Assembly: GCA_023379555.1 (NCBI GenBank)
Contig: JAMCQR010000065.1
Location: 1 to 64,000 of the forward strand
From: Thermoplasmatota archaeon
GTDB lineage: Archaea; Thermoplasmatota; Thermoplasmata; Thermoplasmatales; GCA-001856825
Length of the DNA: 64,000 nt
Reading direction: 5' to 3'
Below the pieces are notes generated by a model. It was given only the letters and a program-made list of their open reading frames with translations. It had not been told where the DNA came from and ran no database searches. The translations under genes and the position numbers were made by a program. Positions 18,922-27,859 of this stretch are shown here, piece by piece; the stretch's first letter is position 1; the number at the start of each line of letters is the position of its first letter.

Positions 18922-19629
18922 GTGAATAATGATGAAGTCAATTCGATTTTTTCAACTATTTCTACTCCAAATATAGCGGATTCATGTGTCCGCCTTAAGA
19001 TTCCTATTAAGGTAGCACCTCCAGGAATAAAGCCATTGATCCCGGGAATGAAACTCGCCGGTAAAGTTCTTCCGGTACATCATAGAGGTAGTGTAGATAT
19101 TTTTATAGAGAAGATCTCAGATGCATCTCAAGGGGACATCCTTGTGATTGACAACGGAGGGAGAAATGATGAAGGGTGCATTGGTGATCTTACTGTGTAT
19201 GAAGCCAAAGTATGCGGAGTAGGTGGAATAATAGTATGGGGAAGACACAGAGATACAGGAGAAATCATCAAGACCGGTGTTCCTGTCTTCAGTTATGGTG
19301 CTCATCCCGTGGGGCCGGTAAGAACAGACGAGCGGGAATCTCTAGATACATTCGTTGCGACGTTTGGACATTTCTCCGTTACAGCGAGCGACGTTGCCTT
19401 TGCAGATGATGACGGAGTTATTTTTGTTCCACAGATTAAGGTAAAGGAGGTTCTGAATACCGCTTCAACCATAAATTCAATTGAAACAAAAGAGGCGGAG
19501 GAAATACAGAAGGGGAATCGACTTTTTTATCAGCTTGATTTTCAGCATTACCTAGAACAGAGGAGTGCTGATCCCTCATACACGCTTAGAAAGCATTTGA
19601 AAAAGCGGGGCGGAGCAATAGAAGAATAG
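18922..19629 (+). CDS. RraA-like family protein (possible 4-hydroxy-4-methyl-2-oxoglutarate aldolase/demethylmenaquinone-methyltransferase-like)
   Basis: The product has 235 residues with the RraA fold pattern: TPNIADSCVRL near the N terminus, GDILVIDNGGRNDEGCIGDLTVYEAK (glycine-rich, ligand-binding), GGIIVWGRHRDTGEI (the family's conserved Arg/Asp), VPVFSYGAHPVGP, and VAFADDDGVIFVPQ. Family members include metal-dependent class II aldolases acting on oxaloacetate or HMG-like acids and the RNase E inhibitor of bacteria. In an archaeon, the aldolase/decarboxylase-type activity is more likely than RNase E control. The start is GTG. The C-terminal 40 residues are charged and longer than the core. 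It follows a striking group of palindromes, so tight regulation is likely. Confidence 0.82.
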   Translation: MNNDEVNSIFSTISTPNIADSCVRLKIPIKVAPPGIKPLIPGMKLAGKVLPVHHRGSVDIFIEKISDASQGDILVIDNGGRNDEGCIGDLTVYEAKVCGVGGIIVWGRHRDTGEIIKTGVPVFSYGAHPVGPVRTDERESLDTFVATFGHFSVTASDVAFADDDGVIFVPQIKVKEVLNTASTINSIETKEAEEIQKGNRLFYQLDFQHYLEQRSADPSYTLRKHLKKRGGAIEE

Positions 19630-20696
19630 AAGAAATTTTGACAATATTACGGAGATTTACGCTAGTTCGATTTTACACTCTGGTAACAGGCAAGTGAATG
19701 GCATTACTCAATTAAAAGAATCATATTAATATGCTGTCGTACTAAAGGAATACACTTATCAATTCGTAAGGATATCTAGCTTCGGTCATCTTCATATTTC
19801 TGACGAAAAATAGCATCATGTTAACCGCGAAAATGACAGGCCATAATGTTTGTTGATTTGTTCCGGGGAGTTAACCAGTTATTTGCATAGAATCTCAAAT
19901 ATCTCAACATAGAATTGATGTTCCATCCTTCGATTTTGATAGGCTGTTTTCCTTCTACAGGCGAATATCCTTGAGTAATTTCTGAGTATTGTTAAAGCGA
20001 CCTCCCGTGATTTCGAGATTTATCCAGAAATGGTTATCCAGCCAAACCGCAATCATCAATTTACTGATTTCCACTCCTTCTTATAGGAACGGGAACTTGC
20101 AACTTTCTTCAAGCTCCTTCCCTCACTGCATGATCTGATGTTGTATAACGTGTGTTATACGTCCTAAAGTTTCAGACCAAGTTGATATCCTGCCCAAATA
20201 TGGCGTATTTTAGGGGCTCACGAGTAATATTGTACGAGATTCCGAAATAAAGTTTGCAACTCGAATTTCTATTAATTCACGGATACGGGAAATCGGTATT
20301 TTTATTCACTGTCTATTTAAAATTAAAAAGAGGCCCCTGAAGTTCCAAATATGAATTAAGACCTGTAGCCTGTCAAAAATTCTACCCAGAATTGCGTTAT
20401 TTTAGAGGTAAGCTTAAGATAGCAAGTCTAAATCGAGTCTTTCGTTAATTAAATCTCAACGGTCACGTTATTTATAGAATGGAGTTAGGTATTTACCTTA
20501 ACTAAAATGTGTTTCTTATTATTTTACCAAAGCAATTTAATAATTTTGTGAAGCTCGAAGGACATAAACAAAACGCAATATTGACTGTCAAGTTATTTCT
20601 CATTCTGAGTAACGGTATAAACTTTACAATTGATTTCCTTATCTCCGAGGTCGTAATTGCTGGGCATAAGAGGAGAGATATTAAAGATAAAGAGAG
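19630..20696. other. 1067-base gap without an intact gene; probable decayed sequence
   Basis: No complete gene is visible. On the minus strand between about 19742 and 20160 several short frames with protein-like composition follow one another but are interrupted by stops and frame changes (see the pseudogene entry). The rest (20160-20696) is A/T-rich with no clear coding. A near-palindrome GTTAGGTATTTACCTTAAC occurs at 20484-20502. A plus-strand frame from 20509 runs antisense into the aldehyde dehydrogenase gene and is judged not real. Confidence 0.5.
19742..20060 (-). pseudogene. Possible remnant of a decayed protein gene
   Basis: Read on the minus strand, the end reads in part TLWPVIFAVNMMLFFVRNMK, followed by MTEARYPYELISVFL and a stop at 19742. 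Upstream in another frame come PVEGKQPIKIEGWNINSMLR and YLRFYANNW, and further upstream SKLMIAVWLDNHFWINLEIT followed by GGRFNNTQ in a third frame. The compositions look like real protein and the joins need frameshifts, which fits a decayed gene. The family was not recognised; the hydrophobic piece before the stop hints at a membrane protein. Confidence is low. Confidence 0.3.
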
Positions 20697-22190
20697 TCAT
20701 ACATTTTTGAACAGATTATCATTGACTGTAGGTATCGTTAGTTCTTTCCCCGAATATTCTACATACACATTCTTAAGTTTCAGATATTCCTCGATTCCGT
20801 ACTTACTTCCTTCTCCACCCTGCCCTGTGAGTCTAAAACCGGTATGATAGCCTTGTGAAGCTTCGGGACCTGGCATATTTATGTACAATTCTCCGAAACG
20901 AATGGAATCCGCGAATTTGAATATAACTTCCGGATTTTCTGTAAATAAATAGGATGCTAATCCATACTTCGAATCATTTGCGAGTGACAACGTCTCCCCG
21001 ATTTCTGAAATAGGCATTGCAGCAATTACTGGACTGAATATTTCCTCTTGGAACAACGTTGATTTTTGGTCCGAATTCTCAATTATGGTCGGCTCGTAGA
21101 AATAACCTTCAGAATATCTTTCATCCAGGTTCGGTCTCTTTCCTCCATAAAGAATTTTAGAGCCACTATCCACGGCATTCTTGACCAGTTCATCTGTAGC
21201 ATTAAGTGCACCCTTGTTTATTAATGGGCCCATGTCAGAAGTGTGAGGGTCTCCAACCTTCAACCCCTTCGTGACCCTGATGAATTTATCAATGAATTCA
21301 GTGTAAATGTCCTTATGAACATACAATCGTTCTGCAGCGATGCAGGACTGGCCTGAATTCCAGAATTTTGCCCATATCAACGATTTCAGAGCATTCTTAA
21401 TGTTAGCATCTTTCCAGACAATGAATGGAGCCTTCCCACCCAATTCGAGAATTAGTTTCGCCATGTTTGCTGATGCTTTTTGCATAATTCTTTGACCTGT
21501 CACGGTGGAACCCGTCATTGTGATCAATGATACCTTACTATGCGCTACTACGTGGTCACCGATTTCACTCCCCCGTCCAGTAACCATCCCCAGTACACCC
21601 CGCGGTATTCCTGCTTCCACAAATTTTCTCACAATCCACTCTGCAGTAAAAGGAGTATCGCTGCTTGGCTTCAAAATCACGGTATTTCCAGTGAGTAAGG
21701 CTGGTGCAATCTTCCTTGCAACCATACCAGCAGGAAAATTCCACGGCGTTATTGCAACCACAACTCCGTACGGTATCTTGTACTGAAATATCTTCCTTGT
21801 CGCGCTGGTGCCTTCAACAAGGTCTCCAGTTATTTTCCTGGCAAATTCTGCATAATACTGCAATTGGTCTATGACGCCATCCACTTCTTCCTCTGCCTGT
21901 CTCACTACTTTTCCATTCTCAAGGATTAGCAGCTCTTCCAGTTCCTTCCTGTTCGCCTCAATAAGATCCTTCGCTTTGTAAATGTACTTTGATCTTGTCG
22001 AGCTTCCAAGCTGGTTCCACTCATCAAAGCTTCCCTCAGCAGCGTCAACGGCAGCGTTTACATCTTCTTTCTTTCCTGCAGGAAAATAGCCCAAAACCTT
22101 ACCATTAACCGGATTGTATTTCTTCAATTTTTCATTGTCATTTGCTGCAACCCATTCGCCATTTATAAGCATCTTCATTTCTCTATCCAT
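20697..22190 (-). CDS. Aldehyde dehydrogenase, probable NADP-dependent D-glyceraldehyde dehydrogenase
   Basis: The 497 residues show the full aldehyde dehydrogenase set: NAD(P)-fold motif ITPWNFPAGMVARK with Asn151, the general base Glu249 in LELGGKAPF, the catalytic Cys283 in NSGQSCIAAERLYV, and the EEIFSPV block. Long stretches, including the C-terminal GPEASQGYHTGFRLTGQ and the EEVDGVIDQLQYYAE region, match my memory of Thermoplasma glyceraldehyde dehydrogenase, which oxidises D-glyceraldehyde to glycerate in the non-phosphorylative Entner-Doudoroff pathway. That fits the glucose-releasing enzymes next door. Two in-frame ATGs (residues 1 and 5) leave the start slightly open. The other possible assignment is a succinate-semialdehyde or lactaldehyde dehydrogenase. 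Confidence 0.9.
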   Translation of the reverse strand: MDREMKMLINGEWVAANDNEKLKKYNPVNGKVLGYFPAGKKEDVNAAVDAAEGSFDEWNQLGSSTRSKYIYKAKDLIEANRKELEELLILENGKVVRQAEEEVDGVIDQLQYYAEFARKITGDLVEGTSATRKIFQYKIPYGVVVAITPWNFPAGMVARKIAPALLTGNTVILKPSSDTPFTAEWIVRKFVEAGIPRGVLGMVTGRGSEIGDHVVAHSKVSLITMTGSTVTGQRIMQKASANMAKLILELGGKAPFIVWKDANIKNALKSLIWAKFWNSGQSCIAAERLYVHKDIYTEFIDKFIRVTKGLKVGDPHTSDMGPLINKGALNATDELVKNAVDSGSKILYGGKRPNLDERYSEGYFYEPTIIENSDQKSTLFQEEIFSPVIAAMPISEIGETLSLANDSKYGLASYLFTENPEVIFKFADSIRFGELYINMPGPEASQGYHTGFRLTGQGGEGSKYGIEEYLKLKNVYVEYSGKELTIPTVNDNLFKNV

Positions 22191-22572
22191 AATTAGTTCA
22201 AGAGCTCTATATGATAAAAAAGTTATGAACTCGTGATTTTCTAAAATTTCCTTTTTGCCTTAATTTTAAATGGTAAGTAACGTTATTGCAATAATCAAAT
22301 AAGGCATTCTAATATATTTATATTTCAGATAGATTTAATAACCTTTGCTGTTAAGTTAAAAATGTGGATAATTCGTCAGCGAAGGGCGATTATCCTTAAA
22401 GTTTGTGGGAGGAGCCTCCTGCATAAAACTATCATATGAGAAGGGATTATGGAAATAACCCAGACTGAAAAATTTCTCAATCCACTATTACGAAATTAGC
22501 GATGATCTAGAAGCGGATAAATAGACTATTCCCGGTAGTAATATTCAAAAACCAGAAAAGTATATCTTTTGA
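22191..22572. other. 382-base divergent intergenic region between aldehyde dehydrogenase and GH31 genes
   Basis: No gene is seen. It contains a near-palindrome AAGTAACGTTATT (22275-22287) that shares the AAGTAAC half-site found in the cluster before the RraA-like gene, a G/C-rich AGGAG-C-CTCCT element (22410-22420), and, near the GH31 start, the maltodextrin operator listed separately. Confidence 0.45.
22523..22541 (+). promoter_or_regulatory. Maltodextrin operator, copy 1 (upstream of GH31)
   Basis: The 19-base element AGACTAT-TCCCG-GTAGTAA has the inverted-repeat form TTACTAC-N5-GTAGTAA (four left-arm-versus-consensus differences counting the outer two bases, inner arms 9 of 10). It lies 31 bases before the GH31 ATG. 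Related copies stand before malE, between the MFS gene and malK, and at the GH57 start. Confidence 0.55.
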
Positions 22573-24867
22573 ATGCTAGATATTTCCCTTGATAAAAAGC
22601 TCCTTGATTTCGAGAAAATTTTTGGACTGGATATTGCCAAGGATTCTGTGGGTTATACAATCCTGAGGGATAATACGGACACGAAAAATCGGGTCCCTCT
22701 CGATAAACCTAACCCCATTGCCGGACCAGTCTCTGACTTCAAGGTTACTGGCAATTCAATACAGGTTTTTTTCAGGAATGGGTCTGCGGTCCTGTCCATT
22801 ACCCAGGAAGATACGGTCCATTTGTTCTGGACAACTGGAAATGGCCCTATAGTAGCAAATAACGATTATAGATTTGATGATGTTAAATTTGATACTGGCA
22901 AGCTGGTAGTTCTCTCCAAGGACATAAGAATTGAAATTTCAGATAGATTGGATTATTTTTACAGAAACGAACTATTAAGATCCGAGTTCCTTCCTGATCT
23001 TGGGTCGCCTTTAATCCTGAGAGCCAGAATTCGGGATGATAGCATAATTAATGGAACAGGAGAGCGCTCCTTCCCTCTCAACCTCAGGAACAGAAAACTC
23101 AGCCTCTGGAATCACGATGCCGATGGAAGCTATGGGGAAGGTGCAGATCCTCTTTACATAAACATCCCGATTCTTCTCGATGTAAGAAATGATTCATGTT
23201 ACTCAATATTTTTCAATAATTCCTCGAAGGCAGTTTTTGACTTATGTTCCAATGAAAAGGATATTGTAAGAACCGAATTTATGGGGGGAATTCTAGACTA
23301 TACGATAACCTTCGGGACCTTGAAGGATATTTCCAGACGGATGAGCGATATTCTAGGGAAAGCATTGCTTCCCCCAAAATGGGCTCTGGGATATCACCAG
23401 TCAAGGTACAGCTACAATTCACAGGAAGAAGTAGAGGAAGTTCTTGATAAGTTCCATGAAATGGGGCTTCCGCTGTCTGCCATATATCTGGACATAGATT
23501 ATATGGATGGTTACAAGGTCTTCACTTTAAACAAAGAAAAATTCCCTGACCTTAAGAGCTTGTCTGAAAAGATGGGCAGGAATGGAGTGAAACTGGTTGC
23601 CATTTTGGATCCGGGCGTTAAATGGGACACCAATTTCTCAGTTTATAAGGAGGGCATCAATGGAAGCTACTTTATCAAGGACCCGGAGGGGAATGTCATT
23701 AGAGGGCCGGTATGGCCCGGTAATGCCGCATTTCCTGATTTTTCAGATTCAAAAACTAGGGAATGGTGGGCCGGCAAATACACTTTTTTCAAGGAAAATG
23801 GCATAACGGGTGTCTGGCATGACATGAATGAACCTGCTATTTTCGTTTTCTGGGGCGATAATAGTCTTCCACTCATGGCGGTCCAGAAAGAAGGTTATCA
23901 TTATTTAGTCCATAACAAGTACGGGTTGCAGATGTCGATGGCAGGTTACGCCGGCCTTAGCAGACTTTCAGAGGAGAGACCGTTCATATTGAGCAGGTCA
24001 GGGTGGGCTGGAATCCAAAAATATGCATTTGTCTGGACAGGGGATACTGCTAGTTCATGGAAAGTACTGAAGCAGACTGTGCCCACAATCTTGAATCTCG
24101 GTTTATCTGGCATTCCTTTTAGTGGTGTTGATATCGGCGGTTTCAGTGGAAATCCTTCGGAGGAACTGTTTCTGAGATGGTTCGAACTTGGGTCGCTTCT
24201 CCCACTCTTCAGAAATCATTCAGCTAAGGGGACGAATAGACGTGAGCCATGGGTCTTCAGCAAAATGGGACAAGAAGTCATCAGAAAATATCTGAAACTA
24301 AGATATATGATGATACCATATTTCCTATCTGTCTCTTATGAGTCCCATACCTTAGGATACCCGTTTATCAGGCCAATAAACATGGAATTTCCTGACCATT
24401 ATTCTGATGAAACATTCATGATTGGTGGAAGTTTGCTGGCTGCCCCTATTTTAAGGAAGGGTTTAAAGAAGATCAGAATCACACTTCCAGAAGGCAAATG
24501 GTATTATTTCTGGGACGATACTATATGCGAAGGTTATGTAGATGTGAATGTGGAACTTGGGGATCTTCCATTGTTCGTGAGGGAAGGGTCGATCATTCCA
24601 TTAGATAGGGAAGGTAGAGAGTTTCACATTTATCCTGGGAATCTTGAGCGCTTTGTTTTTTACGACGATGATGGCAGGCAGAAGCCAACTTTCATCAAGA
24701 TGGAATTCAGAATGAAAGGAAGAAATGGTATTTTCACAGTGGAGTGGGCCTACGAAGGAAACTTGAATGACGGCCAAACAGAGCTAAAATTCGTTATACA
24801 CAGAGATGGTACCGAGAAAATAATCACGTCCAGGCTACAGGACAAGACCTTAACTTATACTCAATAA
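22573..24867 (+). CDS. Alpha-glucosidase, glycoside hydrolase family 31 (cytoplasmic)
   Basis: The enzyme releases glucose from the non-reducing ends of malto-oligosaccharides. The 764 residues match archaeal MalA-type GH31 enzymes. The order is an N-terminal beta-sandwich (about 1-250), the TIM barrel starting PPKWALGYHQSRYSY (about 267), the catalytic nucleophile Asp417 in GVWHDMNEPAIF, the acid/base Asp491 in VWTGDTASSW, and the RNHSAKGTNRREPW block with the conserved barrel His. C-terminal beta domains follow. There is no signal peptide, so it acts on imported oligosaccharides. It converges on the GH13 gene with an 18-base overlap of the 3' ends. A maltodextrin operator copy lies just upstream. 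Confidence 0.95.
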   Translation: MLDISLDKKLLDFEKIFGLDIAKDSVGYTILRDNTDTKNRVPLDKPNPIAGPVSDFKVTGNSIQVFFRNGSAVLSITQEDTVHLFWTTGNGPIVANNDYRFDDVKFDTGKLVVLSKDIRIEISDRLDYFYRNELLRSEFLPDLGSPLILRARIRDDSIINGTGERSFPLNLRNRKLSLWNHDADGSYGEGADPLYINIPILLDVRNDSCYSIFFNNSSKAVFDLCSNEKDIVRTEFMGGILDYTITFGTLKDISRRMSDILGKALLPPKWALGYHQSRYSYNSQEEVEEVLDKFHEMGLPLSAIYLDIDYMDGYKVFTLNKEKFPDLKSLSEKMGRNGVKLVAILDPGVKWDTNFSVYKEGINGSYFIKDPEGNVIRGPVWPGNAAFPDFSDSKTREWWAGKYTFFKENGITGVWHDMNEPAIFVFWGDNSLPLMAVQKEGYHYLVHNKYGLQMSMAGYAGLSRLSEERPFILSRSGWAGIQKYAFVWTGDTASSWKVLKQTVPTILNLGLSGIPFSGVDIGGFSGNPSEELFLRWFELGSLLPLFRNHSAKGTNRREPWVFSKMGQEVIRKYLKLRYMMIPYFLSVSYESHTLGYPFIRPINMEFPDHYSDETFMIGGSLLAAPILRKGLKKIRITLPEGKWYYFWDDTICEGYVDVNVELGDLPLFVREGSIIPLDREGREFHIYPGNLERFVFYDDDGRQKPTFIKMEFRMKGRNGIFTVEWAYEGNLNDGQTELKFVIHRDGTEKIITSRLQDKTLTYTQ

Positions 24868-26727
24868 TTCAAGAACAAAACCTTCTTTCTTGATGGAAAT
24901 TTCCCCTTTTCCTGTCCAGAAGTATTTCCTTCCTATCAGTACGGTACCAAGGATCTTGATGTGAATGTCGTCGTTACCAAAATAAAAGTTCAGACGTTGG
25001 TTCCTGGATATTTTGGAAATTCCTTGGATTCCTCTAGAATTCAGTTCAGTCAACATTCCGTATTTCATTATCTCATTATCTCTTCGCAGTGCTGTAAGTT
25101 TCTTAAAGAAATTTAAGGTTCTTGGATTCATTTTGTTCCACTGAAAAGTCCTTCTACAGTCCGGGTCTTTCCCACCCTCCATTCCTATTTCATCCCCGTA
25201 GTAAATTAGAGAATAACCGTTCATTATGAACAGAAAGGTATAGGCCATTAATGCAGCATCCAAATCTCCATTGAAATAAGTCCTTATCCTTTCTATATCG
25301 TGAGAACTTAGAAGATTCATACAATTATCTGCTTTCCTTCCATATATAAATAAGAACTCATGATAAGATTGAAGGAACTGCCTTACTGTTATTTTTTTAG
25401 CTATTAAAGAGAGCATCAGATCACGAAGGAAATAGTTCGTTATGCCGTCGTAGTAGCCATCAAAGGCATAAATCGGAGACGCACACCAAACCTCTCCTAT
25501 ATGCAGCACTTTTCTGTTCGACGACATCAGACTTTGAATGAACGCTTTTGGAAGTGAATTCCCCACATCATATCTTATTCCATCAATCTTGAATTCATTC
25601 ACCCAGTACTCCAGCACGTCCTTCAGATAGGTCGTGACGGCTCTGTTCCTCAGATTCAGTTTTGGAAGCATTCCATATCCCATAAAAGTCTCATATGAAG
25701 GAAATTCACCTTTACCCTTTACAAAGTCGAAATGTCCCTTGAATCTTTTGAAGACATCATTGTGAAAAATGTAAAAATTGAAGTAGCTACTTTCCCTCTT
25801 TTTCCGGAGGACATCCTTAAAGAACGGATGGTAGGTTGAGGTATGGTTGAAGACCATATCCATCATGATCTTGATTCTATTTTTATGCGCTTTTTCAACT
25901 AGCTCCTTAAAATTATTTTTTCCCCCCAGCATTGGGTCAATCTGGTAGTAATCGTCAACATCATAACGATGATTAGAATGACTCTTGAAGATGGGATTGA
26001 TGTATATGTATTCCACATTAAGCATCCTAAGATAGTCAAGCTTTTCTATTATACCCTTTAAATTTCCCCCGAAAAATGAATTAAATTTCGGGATTGAGTT
26101 CCAGTCAGTCAATATTTTATTTCTTTTATAAGCGGGTGTGAAGAATCTATCCGGAAAGATCTGGTAGATTATTTTCGATGCACTCTCTTTGACAGGGCTT
26201 TTGCGTCTTCCATTAATCTGAAAGATTTCATTATCAATTATAAGTGTGAATGCTTTTTTTTCCTCTTGAACAAAATAGTATATTAATCCGTATTTTCTCT
26301 CAATTTTCTCCACAGTGACATTTGCAGAATCTTCATGCTCCAGTTTAATGGTTATTGGTTTAGATGAATAAATAAAGTATATTACCATTCCTGCTGAAAA
26401 ATAACTTGACCTGATGCTAAAAAAATGGCCCTTACATTTCACCATTTTTCTAGTCTTTTTCCCTGAAGGACAATACTGGTTCCGGAATATTCTGTAATCA
26501 TAAATGCCTGGTGGAAGCAATAAATGTATCTTGAACCTGTTTTCTTCAGATAGAAATAAATTACCTTCTCCATTGCAATTTATAGTTCCCTCCGGGTAAA
26601 AGATGTCACTTTTTTGCGATATTTGGTTAGAAGTTACTGTTATCCTTCCTAAAGGCAACCTGTCCATCTCTCCCAACAACGTAGTATAGTATTCAATTAG
26701 ATAATACTGAGGGAAGATTCTTACCAA
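24850..26727 (-). CDS. Alpha-amylase family enzyme GH13 (neopullulanase/cyclomaltodextrinase-like, cytoplasmic)
   Basis: The 625 residues begin with an N-terminal domain of about 180 residues, as in cyclomaltodextrinases. The GH13 barrel follows: IIYQIFPDRFF (about 187-196), region I DMVFNHTS (290-297), region II GIRYDVGN with nucleophile Asp387, region III HIGEVW with acid/base Glu412, and region IV LLSSHDIERI with Asp477. IYYGDEIGMEGGKDPDCRRT is typical of neopullulanase/cyclomaltodextrinase. No signal peptide is seen, so it should debranch or cut imported maltodextrins to glucose and short products. It is divergent from the TrmB-family gene across a 64-base promoter region. Confidence 0.94.
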   Translation of the reverse strand: MVRIFPQYYLIEYYTTLLGEMDRLPLGRITVTSNQISQKSDIFYPEGTINCNGEGNLFLSEENRFKIHLLLPPGIYDYRIFRNQYCPSGKKTRKMVKCKGHFFSIRSSYFSAGMVIYFIYSSKPITIKLEHEDSANVTVEKIERKYGLIYYFVQEEKKAFTLIIDNEIFQINGRRKSPVKESASKIIYQIFPDRFFTPAYKRNKILTDWNSIPKFNSFFGGNLKGIIEKLDYLRMLNVEYIYINPIFKSHSNHRYDVDDYYQIDPMLGGKNNFKELVEKAHKNRIKIMMDMVFNHTSTYHPFFKDVLRKKRESSYFNFYIFHNDVFKRFKGHFDFVKGKGEFPSYETFMGYGMLPKLNLRNRAVTTYLKDVLEYWVNEFKIDGIRYDVGNSLPKAFIQSLMSSNRKVLHIGEVWCASPIYAFDGYYDGITNYFLRDLMLSLIAKKITVRQFLQSYHEFLFIYGRKADNCMNLLSSHDIERIRTYFNGDLDAALMAYTFLFIMNGYSLIYYGDEIGMEGGKDPDCRRTFQWNKMNPRTLNFFKKLTALRRDNEIMKYGMLTELNSRGIQGISKISRNQRLNFYFGNDDIHIKILGTVLIGRKYFWTGKGEISIKKEGFVLELLSIS

Positions 26728-26733
26728 TATGTG

Positions 26734-26749
26734 TATTCATGAGTGAATA
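26734..26749. promoter_or_regulatory. Inverted repeat in the GH13/TrmB divergent promoter
   Basis: TATTCA-TGAG-TGAATA is an exact inverted repeat in the 64-base gap between the divergent GH13 and TrmB-family genes, placed where either promoter could be blocked. It does not match the TTACTAC-N5-GTAGTAA element, so it may serve a different regulator or autoregulation. Confidence 0.4.
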
Positions 26750-26791
26750 TTTTGCAATAAGGTTAAATCGTCTTCAAATATAAACATACCA

Positions 26792-27802
26792 ATGCCTGAT
26801 GACATATTCAATGGGTTACAAAATTTCGGGTTATCTAATTATGAGATACGGGTATACAGGGCCCTTCTTCTGAGGGGGCCTCAGAATTCAACAGACGTTG
26901 TAAAAAACTCAGGCATACCGCAACCAAGAGTATATGATATCTTTAACAACTTGTTGCGAAAAGGTCTCGTAGAGAGCAGCAGGGTCGGAAAGAAGAAAAT
27001 TTTTAGAGCCGTTCCAGTCAAAAACGCTCTAGGGCATCATATTACTGAAATGACTGCATTTCTTGAGGAGCTTGATCACGTCGTTGCAGAGGAAACGAAG
27101 AACTCAAACATAAAAACTCCATCCATTTGGCTGATAGAAAATTCTGATAAGATTATAGAAAGGATGAAACAACTCATCACCGGAACAAAGAACGAGGTAA
27201 TCGCTTCGCTTGGAAAGGAAAGTCTTGAACAACTCATAAAAATTTTGAATAATGAGGCACGCCGTGGAATTACAATTGCCCTTGTCGTTTTCCCCGATAC
27301 TGGTGAAGACCTCATCTCCAGATTGAATCCCAATATAGTCATCAAAAAAAGAGGTGGCGTGGCATCAGAAGTGCTGATTTCAGACAGAAGCAAGGGAATT
27401 CTGAACGCGGAAAATGACAGCAAATTCAACTACGGCCTGTATTTCGAGGAAGATGAAATAATTCATATTCTGAATTATTACTTCTACCACACAATCTGGT
27501 GGCCCTCCAATTACATTACAGATTTTGCCAGTTCAAATACAAGACGGATATCGACAGCCTGGCTTACCTGCGAAGCAGTCTCTTCTTACAATAACAGGGG
27601 AATGAAGGTTTCCGGTAAACTTAGACTTAAAATTGGAGATGTAGAAAAGGATGTTTCTGGGGAAATTTCTAAAATATCAGTAATTCCTGGAATGAGCCAT
27701 ACTTTCTACCTTAGAACGAGATCAGAAAATATTTCCGTAGGTGGAAAGACTGCGCGATTTGAGGATGCTAAACTAATATGGGGACTTCTGGTGGCAAAAT
27801 AG
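26792..27802 (+). CDS. TrmB-family sugar-responsive transcription regulator
   Basis: The 336 residues have the TrmB layout. An N-terminal winged helix (GLSNYEIRVYRALLLRGPQN, then STDVVKNSGIPQPRVYDIFNN and a wing around GLVESSRVGKKKIFRAVP) is followed by a short coiled linker (about 80-100), then the C-terminal effector-binding domain (about 110-336). The family binds maltose, glucose or related sugars and controls sugar-uptake operons as repressor or dual regulator. It sits between the GH13 gene and the MalE-type operon, so it is the obvious regulator of the shared inverted repeat in this island. An AAGGTTAAA element lies about 25-33 bases upstream. Confidence 0.93.
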   Translation: MPDDIFNGLQNFGLSNYEIRVYRALLLRGPQNSTDVVKNSGIPQPRVYDIFNNLLRKGLVESSRVGKKKIFRAVPVKNALGHHITEMTAFLEELDHVVAEETKNSNIKTPSIWLIENSDKIIERMKQLITGTKNEVIASLGKESLEQLIKILNNEARRGITIALVVFPDTGEDLISRLNPNIVIKKRGGVASEVLISDRSKGILNAENDSKFNYGLYFEEDEIIHILNYYFYHTIWWPSNYITDFASSNTRRISTAWLTCEAVSSYNNRGMKVSGKLRLKIGDVEKDVSGEISKISVIPGMSHTFYLRTRSENISVGGKTARFEDAKLIWGLLVAK

Positions 27803-27809
27803 GACATAA

Positions 27810-27828
27810 CAACTACCATTCGTAGTAA
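27810..27828 (+). promoter_or_regulatory. Maltodextrin operator, copy 2 (upstream of malE-type gene)
   Basis: CAACTAC-CATTC-GTAGTAA carries an exact ACTAC-N5-GTAGT inverted repeat. It lies just upstream of a TATA-like GTTAAATATA (27831-27840), which itself stands 20-29 bases before the malE ATG. That position would let a bound regulator affect TFB/TBP binding. Confidence 0.65.
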
Positions 27829-27859
27829 ATGTTAAATATAGACATTTTAATATGTTTTC

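Noticed and set aside
20509..20847. A plus-strand 112-codon frame upstream of and antisense to the aldehyde dehydrogenase end
   Set aside because: Its second half is the antisense of the conserved dehydrogenase C terminus, and its composition is Phe/Leu/Ile-rich without a plausible domain. The dehydrogenase frame is clearly the real one.
22410..22420. AGGAG-C-CTCCT as a transcription terminator hairpin
   Set aside because: The loop of one base cannot form a stable hairpin and no T-run follows; it is only a near-palindrome in a divergent promoter region.
26734..26749. TATTCA-TGAG-TGAATA as a further copy of the maltodextrin operator
   Set aside because: The arms and the spacer length (4 instead of 5) do not match TTACTAC-N5-GTAGTAA, so it is listed as a separate element.
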